A stretch of DNA of 64,000 bases from Cyanothece sp. BG0011 (GTDB lineage Bacteria; Cyanobacteriota; Cyanobacteriia; Cyanobacteriales; Microcystaceae), in the NCBI RefSeq assembly GCF_003013815.1, contig NZ_PRLH01000092.1, positions 1 through 64,000 on the forward strand, written 5' to 3'. Below the pieces are notes generated by a model. The model made no database searches and was not told where the DNA came from. It saw only the letters and a program-made list of their open reading frames with translations. Positions 55,373 through 63,575 of this stretch are shown one piece after another (position 1 is the stretch's first letter; every line of letters begins with the position of its first letter). A program made the position numbers and the translations under genes.

Positions 55373-57157
55373 ATGTCTGAAAGTGTAGAGAGTCAAAACC
55401 CATTTTCAGAGGTTGGCAACTCCCTCATTGATGACCTCACTAGGGTCAGTAACCTTCCTCCCTTTGCTGGAGGAGGCATTCCTTCCTTTATGGGAGATGA
55501 CGGTAGTGTAATTTCAAACCCAAATTTTACCCCCGAAGGTAATAACAATGACACCAACGGTAACGGTAACTGGTACTTTAGTGACAGTAATCAAACCAAC
55601 GGTAACGGTAATTGGTATTTTGGCAGTGGTAATACGACCACGGGTAATGGCAACTGGTATATAGGCAGTAATAACAATCTTACAGGTAATGGAAACCGTC
55701 CCAGTGGAAGCGGTAACAGTATTACAGGTAATGGAAATCGTCCCAATGGCGATAACAATACGATTACCGGTAATCGCGTTCTGACGACAGAAGACGGACA
55801 AATAATTTTTGGTAACGGCGATCGCTATTTTCTCACGGATGCGAATGGCAATGTCTCTTTAATCAGTGACGAATCTGCCAGTGATCCTAACTATGAAAAC
55901 GATCCTAACTATGAATTTGATTTAGAAAATGACAACACAGCAGCGGATAGTTCAGTTTCTATGAATATGACTTCTTTTTCTATGATGAACGGTAATCCTT
56001 TCGGTGGTAATCCTTTCGGTGGCGGTACTGGAGGCGGGAACCCTTTTGGTGGCGGTACTGGAGGCTTCGGCGGTGGTTCCGGCGGTGACGATAATGGTGA
56101 GGGTTCAGATAACTCTGAGATGCTAGAACAACTTCGCCGTAGTCCTTTTGGACGTTTATTTGAGATTCCTGGATTTGAAATCGACGATCCAAGCGATATC
56201 TTTGGTAACGCAGGCGGTACTGGAGGGGGTAATCCTTTCGGTGGTGGTACTGGAGGAGGTAATCCTTTCAGTGGTGGTACTGGAGGAGGTAATCCTTTCG
56301 GTGGCGGTACTGGAGGCGGTAACCCTTTCGGTGGTGTAGCTTCTTCTAGCAGTACCGTTACTTCCTCGGAGGAAAGCGAAGATTCAAGCGATAATCCTTT
56401 TGCAGGGGGTGAAAATCCCTTTGGAGATGATAATCCTTTTTCAGGTATCGGTAATCCTTTTGCAGGAGAAGAACTAGCCTTTGAAATTGATGGAGATGGC
56501 TACTTACTGAAAAATTCAGACAATCAATGGTATCTCAGCGACGATGACATGATCGATGAGAATGACCAATTATTGTTTAATGGCAATAACGTCTTCGGTG
56601 GTGGTAATCCTTTCGGAGAAGGTGAAAGTCCTTTTGGAGAGGGTGAAAATCCTTTCGGAGGGGGTGAAAATCCTTTTGGTAATCCCTTTGAAGGCGAAGA
56701 AGTTGCCATTTCCATCCCAGGAGACGGTTATTTGCTCAAAGATGCAGAAAACCAATGGTATCTTAGTGAAGATGACATGGTTGATGAAGCAGACGAACTT
56801 TTATACGGTGGCAGCAATCCCTTTACAGGGGGTGGCGATGGTGAAAATCCCTTTCCTGGCGGTAATTTTGGTAATCCTTTCGCCGGGGAAGAAGGAGAAG
56901 AATTAGCAATTTCTATACCAGGAGACGGCTATTTACTCAAAAATGCAGAAAATCAATGGTATCTCAGCGAAGACGACATGGTAACTGAGGATGACCAATT
57001 ACTTTTTGAGGGTGCCAATGTCTTTTCTGGTGGTAGTGGTTCTTTCGGAGACGGTGACAACCCCTTTGGGAGTGGCGAAAATCCTTTTGGTGGTGGCGAA
57101 AATCCCTTTGCAGGAGGCGAAAATCCTTTTGCGGGGGGTGAAAGTCCGTTTGGTTAA
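55373..57157 (+). CDS. Novel acidic tandem-repeat protein (GNGNWYF / GNPFGG / GDGYLLK repeats), scy-linked
   Basis: A 594-aa protein I do not recognise. It has three repeat types. (1) Residues 61-130: five units of 14 aa, such as TNGNGNWYFSDSNQ and TNGNGNWYFGSGNT, changing to LTGNGNRPSGSGNS. (2) NPFGGG/GENPFGG linkers in several blocks (about nt 55988-56112, 56209-56338, 56600-56700, 57050-57157). (3) Three copies of a module of about 40 aa (nt 56471-56594, 56698-56816, 56899-57026): GDGYLLKNAENQWYLSEDDM then acidic DQLLF. It is very rich in Gly, Asn, Asp, Glu and aromatic residues, poor in Lys/Arg, and lacks Cys. No signal peptide; type I secretion or a cytosolic scaffold are both possible. 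It heads the scy run, 41 bp before the next gene. I infer a structural, sheath or scaffold role. Confidence 0.8.
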   Translation: MSESVESQNPFSEVGNSLIDDLTRVSNLPPFAGGGIPSFMGDDGSVISNPNFTPEGNNNDTNGNGNWYFSDSNQTNGNGNWYFGSGNTTTGNGNWYIGSNNNLTGNGNRPSGSGNSITGNGNRPNGDNNTITGNRVLTTEDGQIIFGNGDRYFLTDANGNVSLISDESASDPNYENDPNYEFDLENDNTAADSSVSMNMTSFSMMNGNPFGGNPFGGGTGGGNPFGGGTGGFGGGSGGDDNGEGSDNSEMLEQLRRSPFGRLFEIPGFEIDDPSDIFGNAGGTGGGNPFGGGTGGGNPFSGGTGGGNPFGGGTGGGNPFGGVASSSSTVTSSEESEDSSDNPFAGGENPFGDDNPFSGIGNPFAGEELAFEIDGDGYLLKNSDNQWYLSDDDMIDENDQLLFNGNNVFGGGNPFGEGESPFGEGENPFGGGENPFGNPFEGEEVAISIPGDGYLLKDAENQWYLSEDDMVDEADELLYGGSNPFTGGGDGENPFPGGNFGNPFAGEEGEELAISIPGDGYLLKNAENQWYLSEDDMVTEDDQLLFEGANVFSGGSGSFGDGDNPFGSGENPFGGGENPFAGGENPFAGGESPFG

Positions 57158-57198
57158 TGGGCTAAACACACTTTAGTAACTATCTGAGGCGATTAAAC

Positions 57199-57600
57199 AT
57201 GAACGAAGAAATGATGAACGGTGAATACACCTTTGATTTTGTCTTCAATTTCGATGAAGCAGATTATCCCACTGAAGATGATTATACCTATGATTTTGAA
57301 GATTCAATCACTGGGGAATATCCTACCGAGGATGATTACACCTATGATTTCGATGACCTCTTAAATGGAGGCAATGGAGATTATCCTACTGAAGATGACT
57401 TCACCTATGATTTCGAGGGATTAGTTATGGGTAATTATCCGACAGAGGATGATTATACTTATGATTTCGATTTTTCTGGTGGAATGGGTGACTCTCCTGA
57501 CAATGGAGGAAGTCCTTTTCCTGGAAATGGTGGGTCCTCTAATGGAGGCAGCATGATGGGCGGCAGCCTTCCTTTTGCTGTTGATGCTAGCGTCATGTAA
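57199..57600 (+). CDS. Novel acidic YPTEDDYTYDF-repeat protein, scy-linked
   Basis: A 133-aa protein I do not recognise. YPTEDDYTYDF occurs four times (residues 23-33, 41-51, 62-72 as FTYDF, 80-90) at 18-21 aa spacing, with a degenerate EYTFDFVFNF ahead. The C-terminal 40 residues are Gly/Ser/Pro-rich (DSPDNGGSPFPGNGG) and end in LPFAVDASVM. There is no Lys, Arg, His, Cys, Trp or Gln at all, so the predicted charge is extremely negative. No signal peptide. A GAGG ribosome site precedes the ATG. It lies between the larger repeat gene and scyA. A calcium-binding, matrix or pigment/enzyme-scaffold role is possible but not shown. Confidence 0.8.
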   Translation: MNEEMMNGEYTFDFVFNFDEADYPTEDDYTYDFEDSITGEYPTEDDYTYDFDDLLNGGNGDYPTEDDFTYDFEGLVMGNYPTEDDYTYDFDFSGGMGDSPDNGGSPFPGNGGSSNGGSMMGGSLPFAVDASVM

Positions 57601-57773
57601 CGCCCTAATCAAACAATCGGAGTGAGTGACTTGTCTTCATTTTGCCTACTAATTGCTTAATAAAACGAATTTTTGCAACCAGCTAAGCAAACCGCCATTT
57701 TTCTCAATCCTACGCTCTAGTCGTTAAGCTCCAGCTTTCTCTCACCCTAAGTAACTGACAAGTCTATAAGAAA

Positions 57774-59636
57774 ATGACACAAAACTACTCTCAACCAACT
57801 TCTCCTAAAGCAGTCTCTGCTAAAACTAACAGCAACAGGAATCATCACAGCGAGCAACTTATCGCAAAACGGATTGTATTTCAGCCTTCCTCTAAGGATG
57901 GCCAAAAAAAGGATGATGTTGTTTCACTAACGGTTGCTCAGGCCATTGTCAAAGTCCTAGAAGATATCGGTGTACGCCAAGCTTTTGGGGTTTCTGGTGG
58001 CGCAATGGCAACCTTGTGGGCTGCGCTTTCTAATAGTCCGTTAATTGATGTCATTCACTGTCGCCATGAAGGAGGAGCCGCCTTTGCTGCAACAGAAGCT
58101 TACTTTAGTAGTGGGCGTCCGGTGGTAGTTTTCACCACTGCTGGCCCTGGCATTACTAATGCCCTCACCGGACTGTTAGCAGCACGGGATGAAGGGGCTA
58201 AAGTGATTCATCTTTCTGCTTGTACCTCGGCCCCTCAACGGGGACGTTGGGCAATCCAAGAGACGAGTAGTTACACCTTACCTACGGGGGGAATTTTTAC
58301 CTCTGGTGCGCTGTTTCACTACGGGACAGTTGTGGAGTCTCCTAAAGAACTCCCTCAAATTGCTCGGAGACTAGGGTTAGGGTTAGCTCAACCTGGTGGT
58401 TTTGTCGCTCATATTAGCATTCCGACACGAATGCAATCAACACCGATTGAAACCCCTTTACCCCTGGTTAATAGTGCTGTTGCTTTGCCTGTTCCTAGCC
58501 AACATACCGTCACGAAAGTTGCCGAACACCTCTGTGAAGGGCCTTTCGCCATCTGGGTTGGCTTTGGGGCGCGTCATGCGGCGGATTCCATTCGTCAACT
58601 GGCTCAGAGAACAGGGGCAGCGGTGATGTGTTCCCCTCGGGGTAAAGGGATTTTTCCAGAAACTCATCCCCAGTTTATCGGGGTCACAGGATTAGGGGGT
58701 CATGACTCGGTGGCTACCTATATGCAGCAGCATCGTCCTTTACGAACCTTGGTTTTAGGGACTCGTTTGGGTGAGCCAACTTCTTTTTGGAATGAAAAGA
58801 TGATCCCTCCTCAAGGGTTTATTCATGTTGACGTTGACCCGAAAGTGCCTGGGGTGGCTTATCCTTTTGCCCCAACCCTTCCTATTGTTGCTGATGCTGA
58901 TATTTTTGTGAAAGCATTGTTGGAGGTACTTCCCGAAACTTCAGGGCAAACTATTAATTATCCTAATCCTGAATCTATCGAAGTTGAAGGAGAGTCCGAC
59001 AATGGCGTTCGTCCTGAAATTTTGATGGAAATGGTTCAAAAGGTGGTGATTGATGGCAGTGATGCTGTGGTTTTGGCTGAGTCGGGTAACTCTTTTACCT
59101 GGTCTACCCATTTATTGCGCTTTAATGAGGCTAAGCGTTACCGTGTGAGTACCGGAGTGGGTTCGATGGGACACAATGTTACGGGTGTTATTGGTGCAGC
59201 CATGGGACGAAAAGGCAAGGCGGTTACTATTGTCGGTGATGGAGCGATGTTGATGAATAGTGAAGTCAGTACGGCGGTTAAATACCAAATTCCGGCGGTT
59301 TGGATTGTGCTAAATGATGCCCGTTATAATATGTGCTATCAAGGTATGTCAATGCTCGGTTTGACCGGGGCTGATGCCATGTTTCCTCAAACGAATTTTA
59401 GGGCGATCGCTAATGGCATGGGTGCAAAGGGTATTACTGTCGAAACAGAGTCTCAACTTGAAGAGGCACTTAAAGGTGCAATGGCCTTGGATGAACCGGT
59501 TGTCATTGATGTCTATATTGATGCGACGCGACTGGCTCCTTCTAAAGGACGAAATAAGGGGTTAGGAGCGCAAGGGGTCAAATTTCGCCGTCAAGAGCCG
59601 AAAAAAGGATCTCAAGTTTCTTTTCCTTTAGTTTAG
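57774..59636 (+). CDS. scyA: ScyA, thiamin-diphosphate enzyme of scytonemin synthesis
   Basis: Acetolactate-synthase-like ThDP enzyme. In N. punctiforme ScyA couples indole-3-pyruvate with p-hydroxyphenylpyruvate to give the beta-ketoacid precursor of scytonemin. This 620-aa protein has the ThDP-activating Glu in IHCRHEGGAAFAATEAYF (about residue 100), AGPGITNALTGLLAARDEG, and the ThDP/Mg motif IVGDGAMLMNSEVSTAVKYQ ending IVLNDARYN. Residues 1-55 form a polar extension. It is followed by scyB and scyC, the order that defines the locus; without them, a plain acetolactate synthase would be an alternative. Confidence 0.92.
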   Translation: MTQNYSQPTSPKAVSAKTNSNRNHHSEQLIAKRIVFQPSSKDGQKKDDVVSLTVAQAIVKVLEDIGVRQAFGVSGGAMATLWAALSNSPLIDVIHCRHEGGAAFAATEAYFSSGRPVVVFTTAGPGITNALTGLLAARDEGAKVIHLSACTSAPQRGRWAIQETSSYTLPTGGIFTSGALFHYGTVVESPKELPQIARRLGLGLAQPGGFVAHISIPTRMQSTPIETPLPLVNSAVALPVPSQHTVTKVAEHLCEGPFAIWVGFGARHAADSIRQLAQRTGAAVMCSPRGKGIFPETHPQFIGVTGLGGHDSVATYMQQHRPLRTLVLGTRLGEPTSFWNEKMIPPQGFIHVDVDPKVPGVAYPFAPTLPIVADADIFVKALLEVLPETSGQTINYPNPESIEVEGESDNGVRPEILMEMVQKVVIDGSDAVVLAESGNSFTWSTHLLRFNEAKRYRVSTGVGSMGHNVTGVIGAAMGRKGKAVTIVGDGAMLMNSEVSTAVKYQIPAVWIVLNDARYNMCYQGMSMLGLTGADAMFPQTNFRAIANGMGAKGITVETESQLEEALKGAMALDEPVVIDVYIDATRLAPSKGRNKGLGAQGVKFRRQEPKKGSQVSFPLV

Positions 59637-59749
59637 TTCGAGACTGGAGGACTGGGAGAAAAAAAGCCATTAATTGACTTTTTCCATGGGTGCTTGTTTT
59701 ATCACCCTGTCACCCCAAAATATATTTTTTAACATTGAGGAAAGCAAGA

Positions 59750-60799
59750 GTGAAGCTTTTTGAAACAGTCACGCAAATGGGTCATGAGCAAGTGCTTTTT
59801 TGCCATGACAAAGATCACAATCTTAGGGCAATTATTGCCATTCATAATACAAATTTAGGGGCAGCCATGGGAGCAACCCGTTTGTTCCCTTATCAGAGCG
59901 ATACAGATGCTTTAAATGATGCTTTGCGCTTAAGTCGAGGCATGACTTATAAGGCGGCTTGTGCCAATCTTCCTGTGGGAGGAGGGAAAGCGGTTATTAT
60001 TGCCCATCCTCAAGATAAAACTAAGGATTTATTACGAGCTTATGGACGATTTGTTGATCGTTTAAATGGTCGTTTTATTACGGGTCAAGATGTTAATTTA
60101 TCCCCTGATGATGTCCGAGAAATTAATAAAGAAACGTCCTATGTTGTAGGAACCCAAGAAAGATCAGGGGGACCGGCTCCAATTACGGCTAGAGGGGTTT
60201 TATTAGGGATTAAAGCGGCGGTTTCTCACCGGTGGCAACAGGAAAATTTACAGGGTTTAAGGGTTGCTGTACAAGGGTTAGGCAATGTGGGCAAAAATCT
60301 TTGTCAACATTTACATGATCACGGTGCAAAACTTTTTGTCTGCGATCTTGATCCGAAGAAAACGGCTGAAATGAAACGTCTTTATGGGGCAACAATTGTC
60401 GAACTAGAAAAGATTTATGGTTTGGATGTGGATATTTTTTCTCCTTGTGCTATGGGGGGAATTTTAAATGAGTTTACTATTCCTCAGTTACAAGCTTCTA
60501 TTGTAGCTGGAGCAGCGAATAATCAGCTTAAAAATGAAGGGTTAGATAGTTGTTTATTACAGGAAAAAGAGATTCTTTATTGTCCCGATTATGTGATTAA
60601 TGGAGGAGGTTTGATTAATGTTTATAATGAGATGATTGGTTACGATGAGATCAAAGTTTTTCAACAATTGAATAATATTTATAACAGTTTGTTGGAAATT
60701 TTCAATATTGCTAAAACTGAAAAAATCACTTCTTTTGAAGCGGCTCAGAAATTAGCAGAAAAAAGAATCATGAATGTCAAAGTTAAACAAGTAGCGTAA
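59750..60799 (+). CDS. scyB: ScyB, leucine-dehydrogenase-like tryptophan dehydrogenase
   Basis: NAD-dependent amino-acid dehydrogenase family; in N. punctiforme it deaminates tryptophan to indole-3-pyruvate. The start is taken as GTG 59750 (MKLFETVTQMGHEQVLF), with GAGGAAAGC just upstream, giving 349 aa; an in-frame ATG at 59690 adds 20 unlike residues. Motifs: AIHNTNLGAAMGATRLFPYQ, the catalytic-Lys region SRGMTYKAACANLPVGGGKA, RFITGQDVNLSPDD, and the Rossmann loop VAVQGLGNVGKNLCQHL. Follows scyA by 113 bp; 5 bp before scyC. Confidence 0.93.
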   Translation: MKLFETVTQMGHEQVLFCHDKDHNLRAIIAIHNTNLGAAMGATRLFPYQSDTDALNDALRLSRGMTYKAACANLPVGGGKAVIIAHPQDKTKDLLRAYGRFVDRLNGRFITGQDVNLSPDDVREINKETSYVVGTQERSGGPAPITARGVLLGIKAAVSHRWQQENLQGLRVAVQGLGNVGKNLCQHLHDHGAKLFVCDLDPKKTAEMKRLYGATIVELEKIYGLDVDIFSPCAMGGILNEFTIPQLQASIVAGAANNQLKNEGLDSCLLQEKEILYCPDYVINGGGLINVYNEMIGYDEIKVFQQLNNIYNSLLEIFNIAKTEKITSFEAAQKLAEKRIMNVKVKQVA

Positions 60800-60804
60800 A
60801 AAAA

Positions 60805-61776
60805 ATGGAAGAAAATACTTTTGCAACTTCAGCTTACATTGCAAATTCACCCGAAATCGTTTTTAATTATCTCTGTAGCCTGGAAAATCTCAATGATTGG
60901 ACGCTTTACAGTCGCATGATTGAAAAAATTGATGATCAGACTTGGTTAGGTACAGCTTCAGGCTATCAAAATAATCTTTATTATCACGTTCGACCCATTG
61001 AAAATGCTTCTTTTCGGGGCATAGAATGGCATTGTGGGTTTGAATATCAAAAATATTTTCAAGTTTATCCTGTGTTACTATTTCCCCCTGAGTATATTGA
61101 ACCAGGTACGGAGGAAAAAGGGGTTTACTTCCATTGGTTGAGTTTTATTGACCCAAAACGACGGACACCGATGATTATGCAAGGTATTGAAACGGTGCAT
61201 ACATCTGAATGTCGCTCTCTTAAAGCTATTTTAGAACGTCAAGCAGGACAAACTCAAGCTATCTCAGGACGTTATCGTATTGAAACTGATACGATATATG
61301 TTAATGCACCGGTAGAATTAGGTTTTGAGTATCTCAAAGATTTACGTAATATGGACGACTGGGCGCATTTATTACGGGCTAAGGGTAAGATAAATCCTAC
61401 TCAGGGGACATTTTTGGATGAATATGACCAAATTGTCGAAGTTGAGTTCATTAGTCACGATTTAAACAATTATTATTTAATTGAACAAAATTTCTTTTAT
61501 CCTCAACAGAACTTTATGCAACGTTGTCCGACGCTCTTAGTTCCTTGTTTCTATGCGTTTGGTGATGATGATGCACAAGGGTTTATTCAACACCGTATTA
61601 CTTTCTGGCCGATAGGTCAATCTTTCTCTCATGGAAAGTTGCAAATTCAGGATTATGGTGCAGAAAGCATGAATATTAAGCGATTGTTGGAAGCAAAAGC
61701 AGGAAATACGGACAGTTTTGCTAAAGGAATGAGCTATCAGCTTGAATCTCCCTCTCCTTCTTTGGCTTCTGTTTAG
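60805..61776 (+). CDS. scyC: ScyC, scytonemin cyclase-type protein
   Basis: In N. punctiforme ScyC cyclises and decarboxylates the ScyA product to the tricyclic ketone. This 323-aa protein has two START/SRPBCC-like halves, seen as repeats: TSAYIANSPEIVFNYLCSLE with LNDWTLYSRM, and TIYVNAPVELGFEYLKDLRN with MDDWAHLLRA. No signal peptide. It starts 5 bp after scyB and is thus translationally close-linked. The call rests on gene order plus this two-domain form. Confidence 0.88.
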   Translation: MEENTFATSAYIANSPEIVFNYLCSLENLNDWTLYSRMIEKIDDQTWLGTASGYQNNLYYHVRPIENASFRGIEWHCGFEYQKYFQVYPVLLFPPEYIEPGTEEKGVYFHWLSFIDPKRRTPMIMQGIETVHTSECRSLKAILERQAGQTQAISGRYRIETDTIYVNAPVELGFEYLKDLRNMDDWAHLLRAKGKINPTQGTFLDEYDQIVEVEFISHDLNNYYLIEQNFFYPQQNFMQRCPTLLVPCFYAFGDDDAQGFIQHRITFWPIGQSFSHGKLQIQDYGAESMNIKRLLEAKAGNTDSFAKGMSYQLESPSPSLASV

Positions 61777-62123
61777 TGACTCCCTTCCTTTACCCCCCTC
61801 TTAAAGGGGGAATAACTCTCTAACTTATCAATATGTACAACTCATATCTTGCACCTTCGATAACACCCCCCACACCCCCCTTTATAAGGGGGGCAGGGGG
61901 GGTAGGCAAGAGGCAAGAGCGGTGAGACCCCGCGCCTTCGCATCTGCGCAAGGAAACGCTCACCAAGACAGGCAAGAGTGTTTTATTTTGACGCTAACTT
62001 ATTACAAATTGATTGCCTTCTCGGTAATTATTAAGTTTACTTGTTCTGGTGCAAGATGTCAGTTGTATTGATTGTTAATTAATGTTAGTTAAAACAGCAA
62101 AAAATTTAATTTTTAATTGTGAA
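61777..62123. other. Gap within the scy run, filled by repeats
   Basis: Contains a C/G hairpin (61793-61810) right after the scyC stop, a MITE-like element with 20-base inverted ends (61836-62067), and the start region of the DGINN gene. No coding frame apart from the start of the next gene. Confidence 0.6.
61836..62067. mobile_element. MITE-like element with terminal inverted repeats, inserted in the scy run
   Basis: TACAACTCATATCTTGCACC (61836-61855) and GGTGCAAGATGTCAGTTGTA (62048-62067) are inverted to each other with two mismatches. Inside are a C6/G6 palindrome (about 61866-61897) and a second inverted area with GGTGAG (61930) and CTCACC (61966). No transposase. The left end plus C/G block matches 3098-3163 in reverse orientation, so other copies exist. 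Confidence 0.65.
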
Positions 62124-63512
62124 ATGAAAAAAAGGATCAAAAGGTTATTTATTGTTTGTTTGACTTCTAGTTCAATAATATTAGCACCCGCTTCTCAAGT
62201 AACGGCACTTAATTTTACTTATTCTCAAACGTTTGATAGAAATGAGCAAGGACAACTTGAAATTAAATCAAATTTAGAGATTAATAATGCTAGAAATATT
62301 TATATTTTAGATGGGATTAACAACAGCGTTGAAATCTTTTCTCAAGTTGATGAGTTAAAGGCTTTTCAATCTAATTTTTTATCAACTAATGATAAAATAT
62401 TTAGTGATTCTGAAAATAATGTCTATCTCATTGACGGAATTAATAACAGTTTAATTGTTAATCCAATAGCCAATAATAATCAAGGGGTTAATGGTGGGGG
62501 AAATATCTACTATATTAATGGTTTTAATAATTATTTAGGGGAGATTAGTTTTAGTGAAAGTTCAGGGGGGGTTATTGAGACATTTAACTGGTCTAAAAAC
62601 TTAGTATCTGGACAATCTTCTCAGCCTTATTGGTCTAGCGAAATGGCAACAGAAGGAGCTAATAATATCTATGGAGTTGATGGGATTCATAATCGATTAC
62701 AAGGAATTTCTTTTTCTTCTAATGAAACAGGAAACTTTTATGTTGTCGATGGATTAAATAATTCTTTTAATGTTTTTAATTCTTATCAAGGATTGAATAG
62801 AGATGGACAATTAAATTGGAATAAAAATTTAGTCTCAGATGGCGAAGGTAATCTATCTTGGTTGAATGAAGTAACGTCTAATGCTACAAAATCTCTGTTT
62901 CAACTTGATGGTATTAATCAAACTGTTCAGCGTTCTCTACTTAACCAAAATTATGATTATCTCTATTCTTTAGATGGCATTAATAATCAACTACAAATTT
63001 TACCGCCTGAGCCTTCTCTTTTTTCTTTATTTAATATTTTAAATCAAAATAATGATAATCAATGGCAATGGTTTACTGATGAAGAAGTTCCTGCTTGGGA
63101 TGCAGGGAATGAATCAGAATTTGAAGTTGAGCCTTCTTTGATCTCTTTTTTCTCAAATTTTGCTAGTAATAATCAATCTATTTCTTTTCCTGAAAATTTA
63201 AGTTTAGAAGAATTAGAAACGATTTTCGGTAGTGCTTTCGGGGAAGAAAATTCTTTTAATTTACAATTTTTTGAGTTACTTACATTACTGTCTAATAATG
63301 AACAATTGAGTTTGACAGATTTTTTGAATAATGATTCGTTATCATCCTTTAATTTTAATGATATTTTTATCACTGAAGAAACTCAGAATTCTCCACCACA
63401 AACATTGGTGTCTGTGCCTGAACCATCCTTTAATTTTGGCTTAGGATTTTTCGGATTACTCAAACTAATTTATCTTTTTAAAAAATACCATGAACCCAAT
63501 CAAAAAACATAA
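62124..63512 (+). CDS. Secreted DGINN-repeat protein with PEP-CTERM anchor, scy/ebo-linked
   Basis: From Met 62124 (MKKRIKRLFIVCLTSSSIIL, then APASQVTA) it has a signal peptide; an ATG at 62082 adds 14 residues. The motif NIYxxDGINNxL occurs seven times (first NIYILDGINNSV, last YLYSLDGINNQL) between about nt 62295 and 62994. Copies 2-7 form three pairs with a period of about 76-82 aa, and (S/N)KNLVS occurs between pairs. An acidic Ser/Asn-rich region follows. The end, SVPEPSFNFGLGFFGLLKLI then KKYHEP, is a PEP-CTERM exosortase signal. About 462 aa. It fills the place where other clusters have NHL-repeat scyD/scyF, so a periplasmic propeller-like role is inferred. Confidence 0.75.
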   Translation: MKKRIKRLFIVCLTSSSIILAPASQVTALNFTYSQTFDRNEQGQLEIKSNLEINNARNIYILDGINNSVEIFSQVDELKAFQSNFLSTNDKIFSDSENNVYLIDGINNSLIVNPIANNNQGVNGGGNIYYINGFNNYLGEISFSESSGGVIETFNWSKNLVSGQSSQPYWSSEMATEGANNIYGVDGIHNRLQGISFSSNETGNFYVVDGLNNSFNVFNSYQGLNRDGQLNWNKNLVSDGEGNLSWLNEVTSNATKSLFQLDGINQTVQRSLLNQNYDYLYSLDGINNQLQILPPEPSLFSLFNILNQNNDNQWQWFTDEEVPAWDAGNESEFEVEPSLISFFSNFASNNQSISFPENLSLEELETIFGSAFGEENSFNLQFFELLTLLSNNEQLSLTDFLNNDSLSSFNFNDIFITEETQNSPPQTLVSVPEPSFNFGLGFFGLLKLIYLFKKYHEPNQKT

Positions 63513-63575
63513 AATACTTGGCTTTTAACACAAACAAAATCTTCTAAAACTTTTGAAAAATTTGAGAGAATAAAC

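Noticed and set aside
55373-57600. Repeat genes as RiPP precursors or a CRISPR-like array
   Set aside because: The repeats are in-frame protein repeats with codon-level variation, not spacers. No modification enzyme, leader/core boundary, cas gene or peptidase is adjacent.
57774-59636. Plain acetolactate synthase (ilvB)
   Set aside because: Adjacent scyB, scyC and ebo-type genes and extra trp/tyr genes make the pigment enzyme far more likely.
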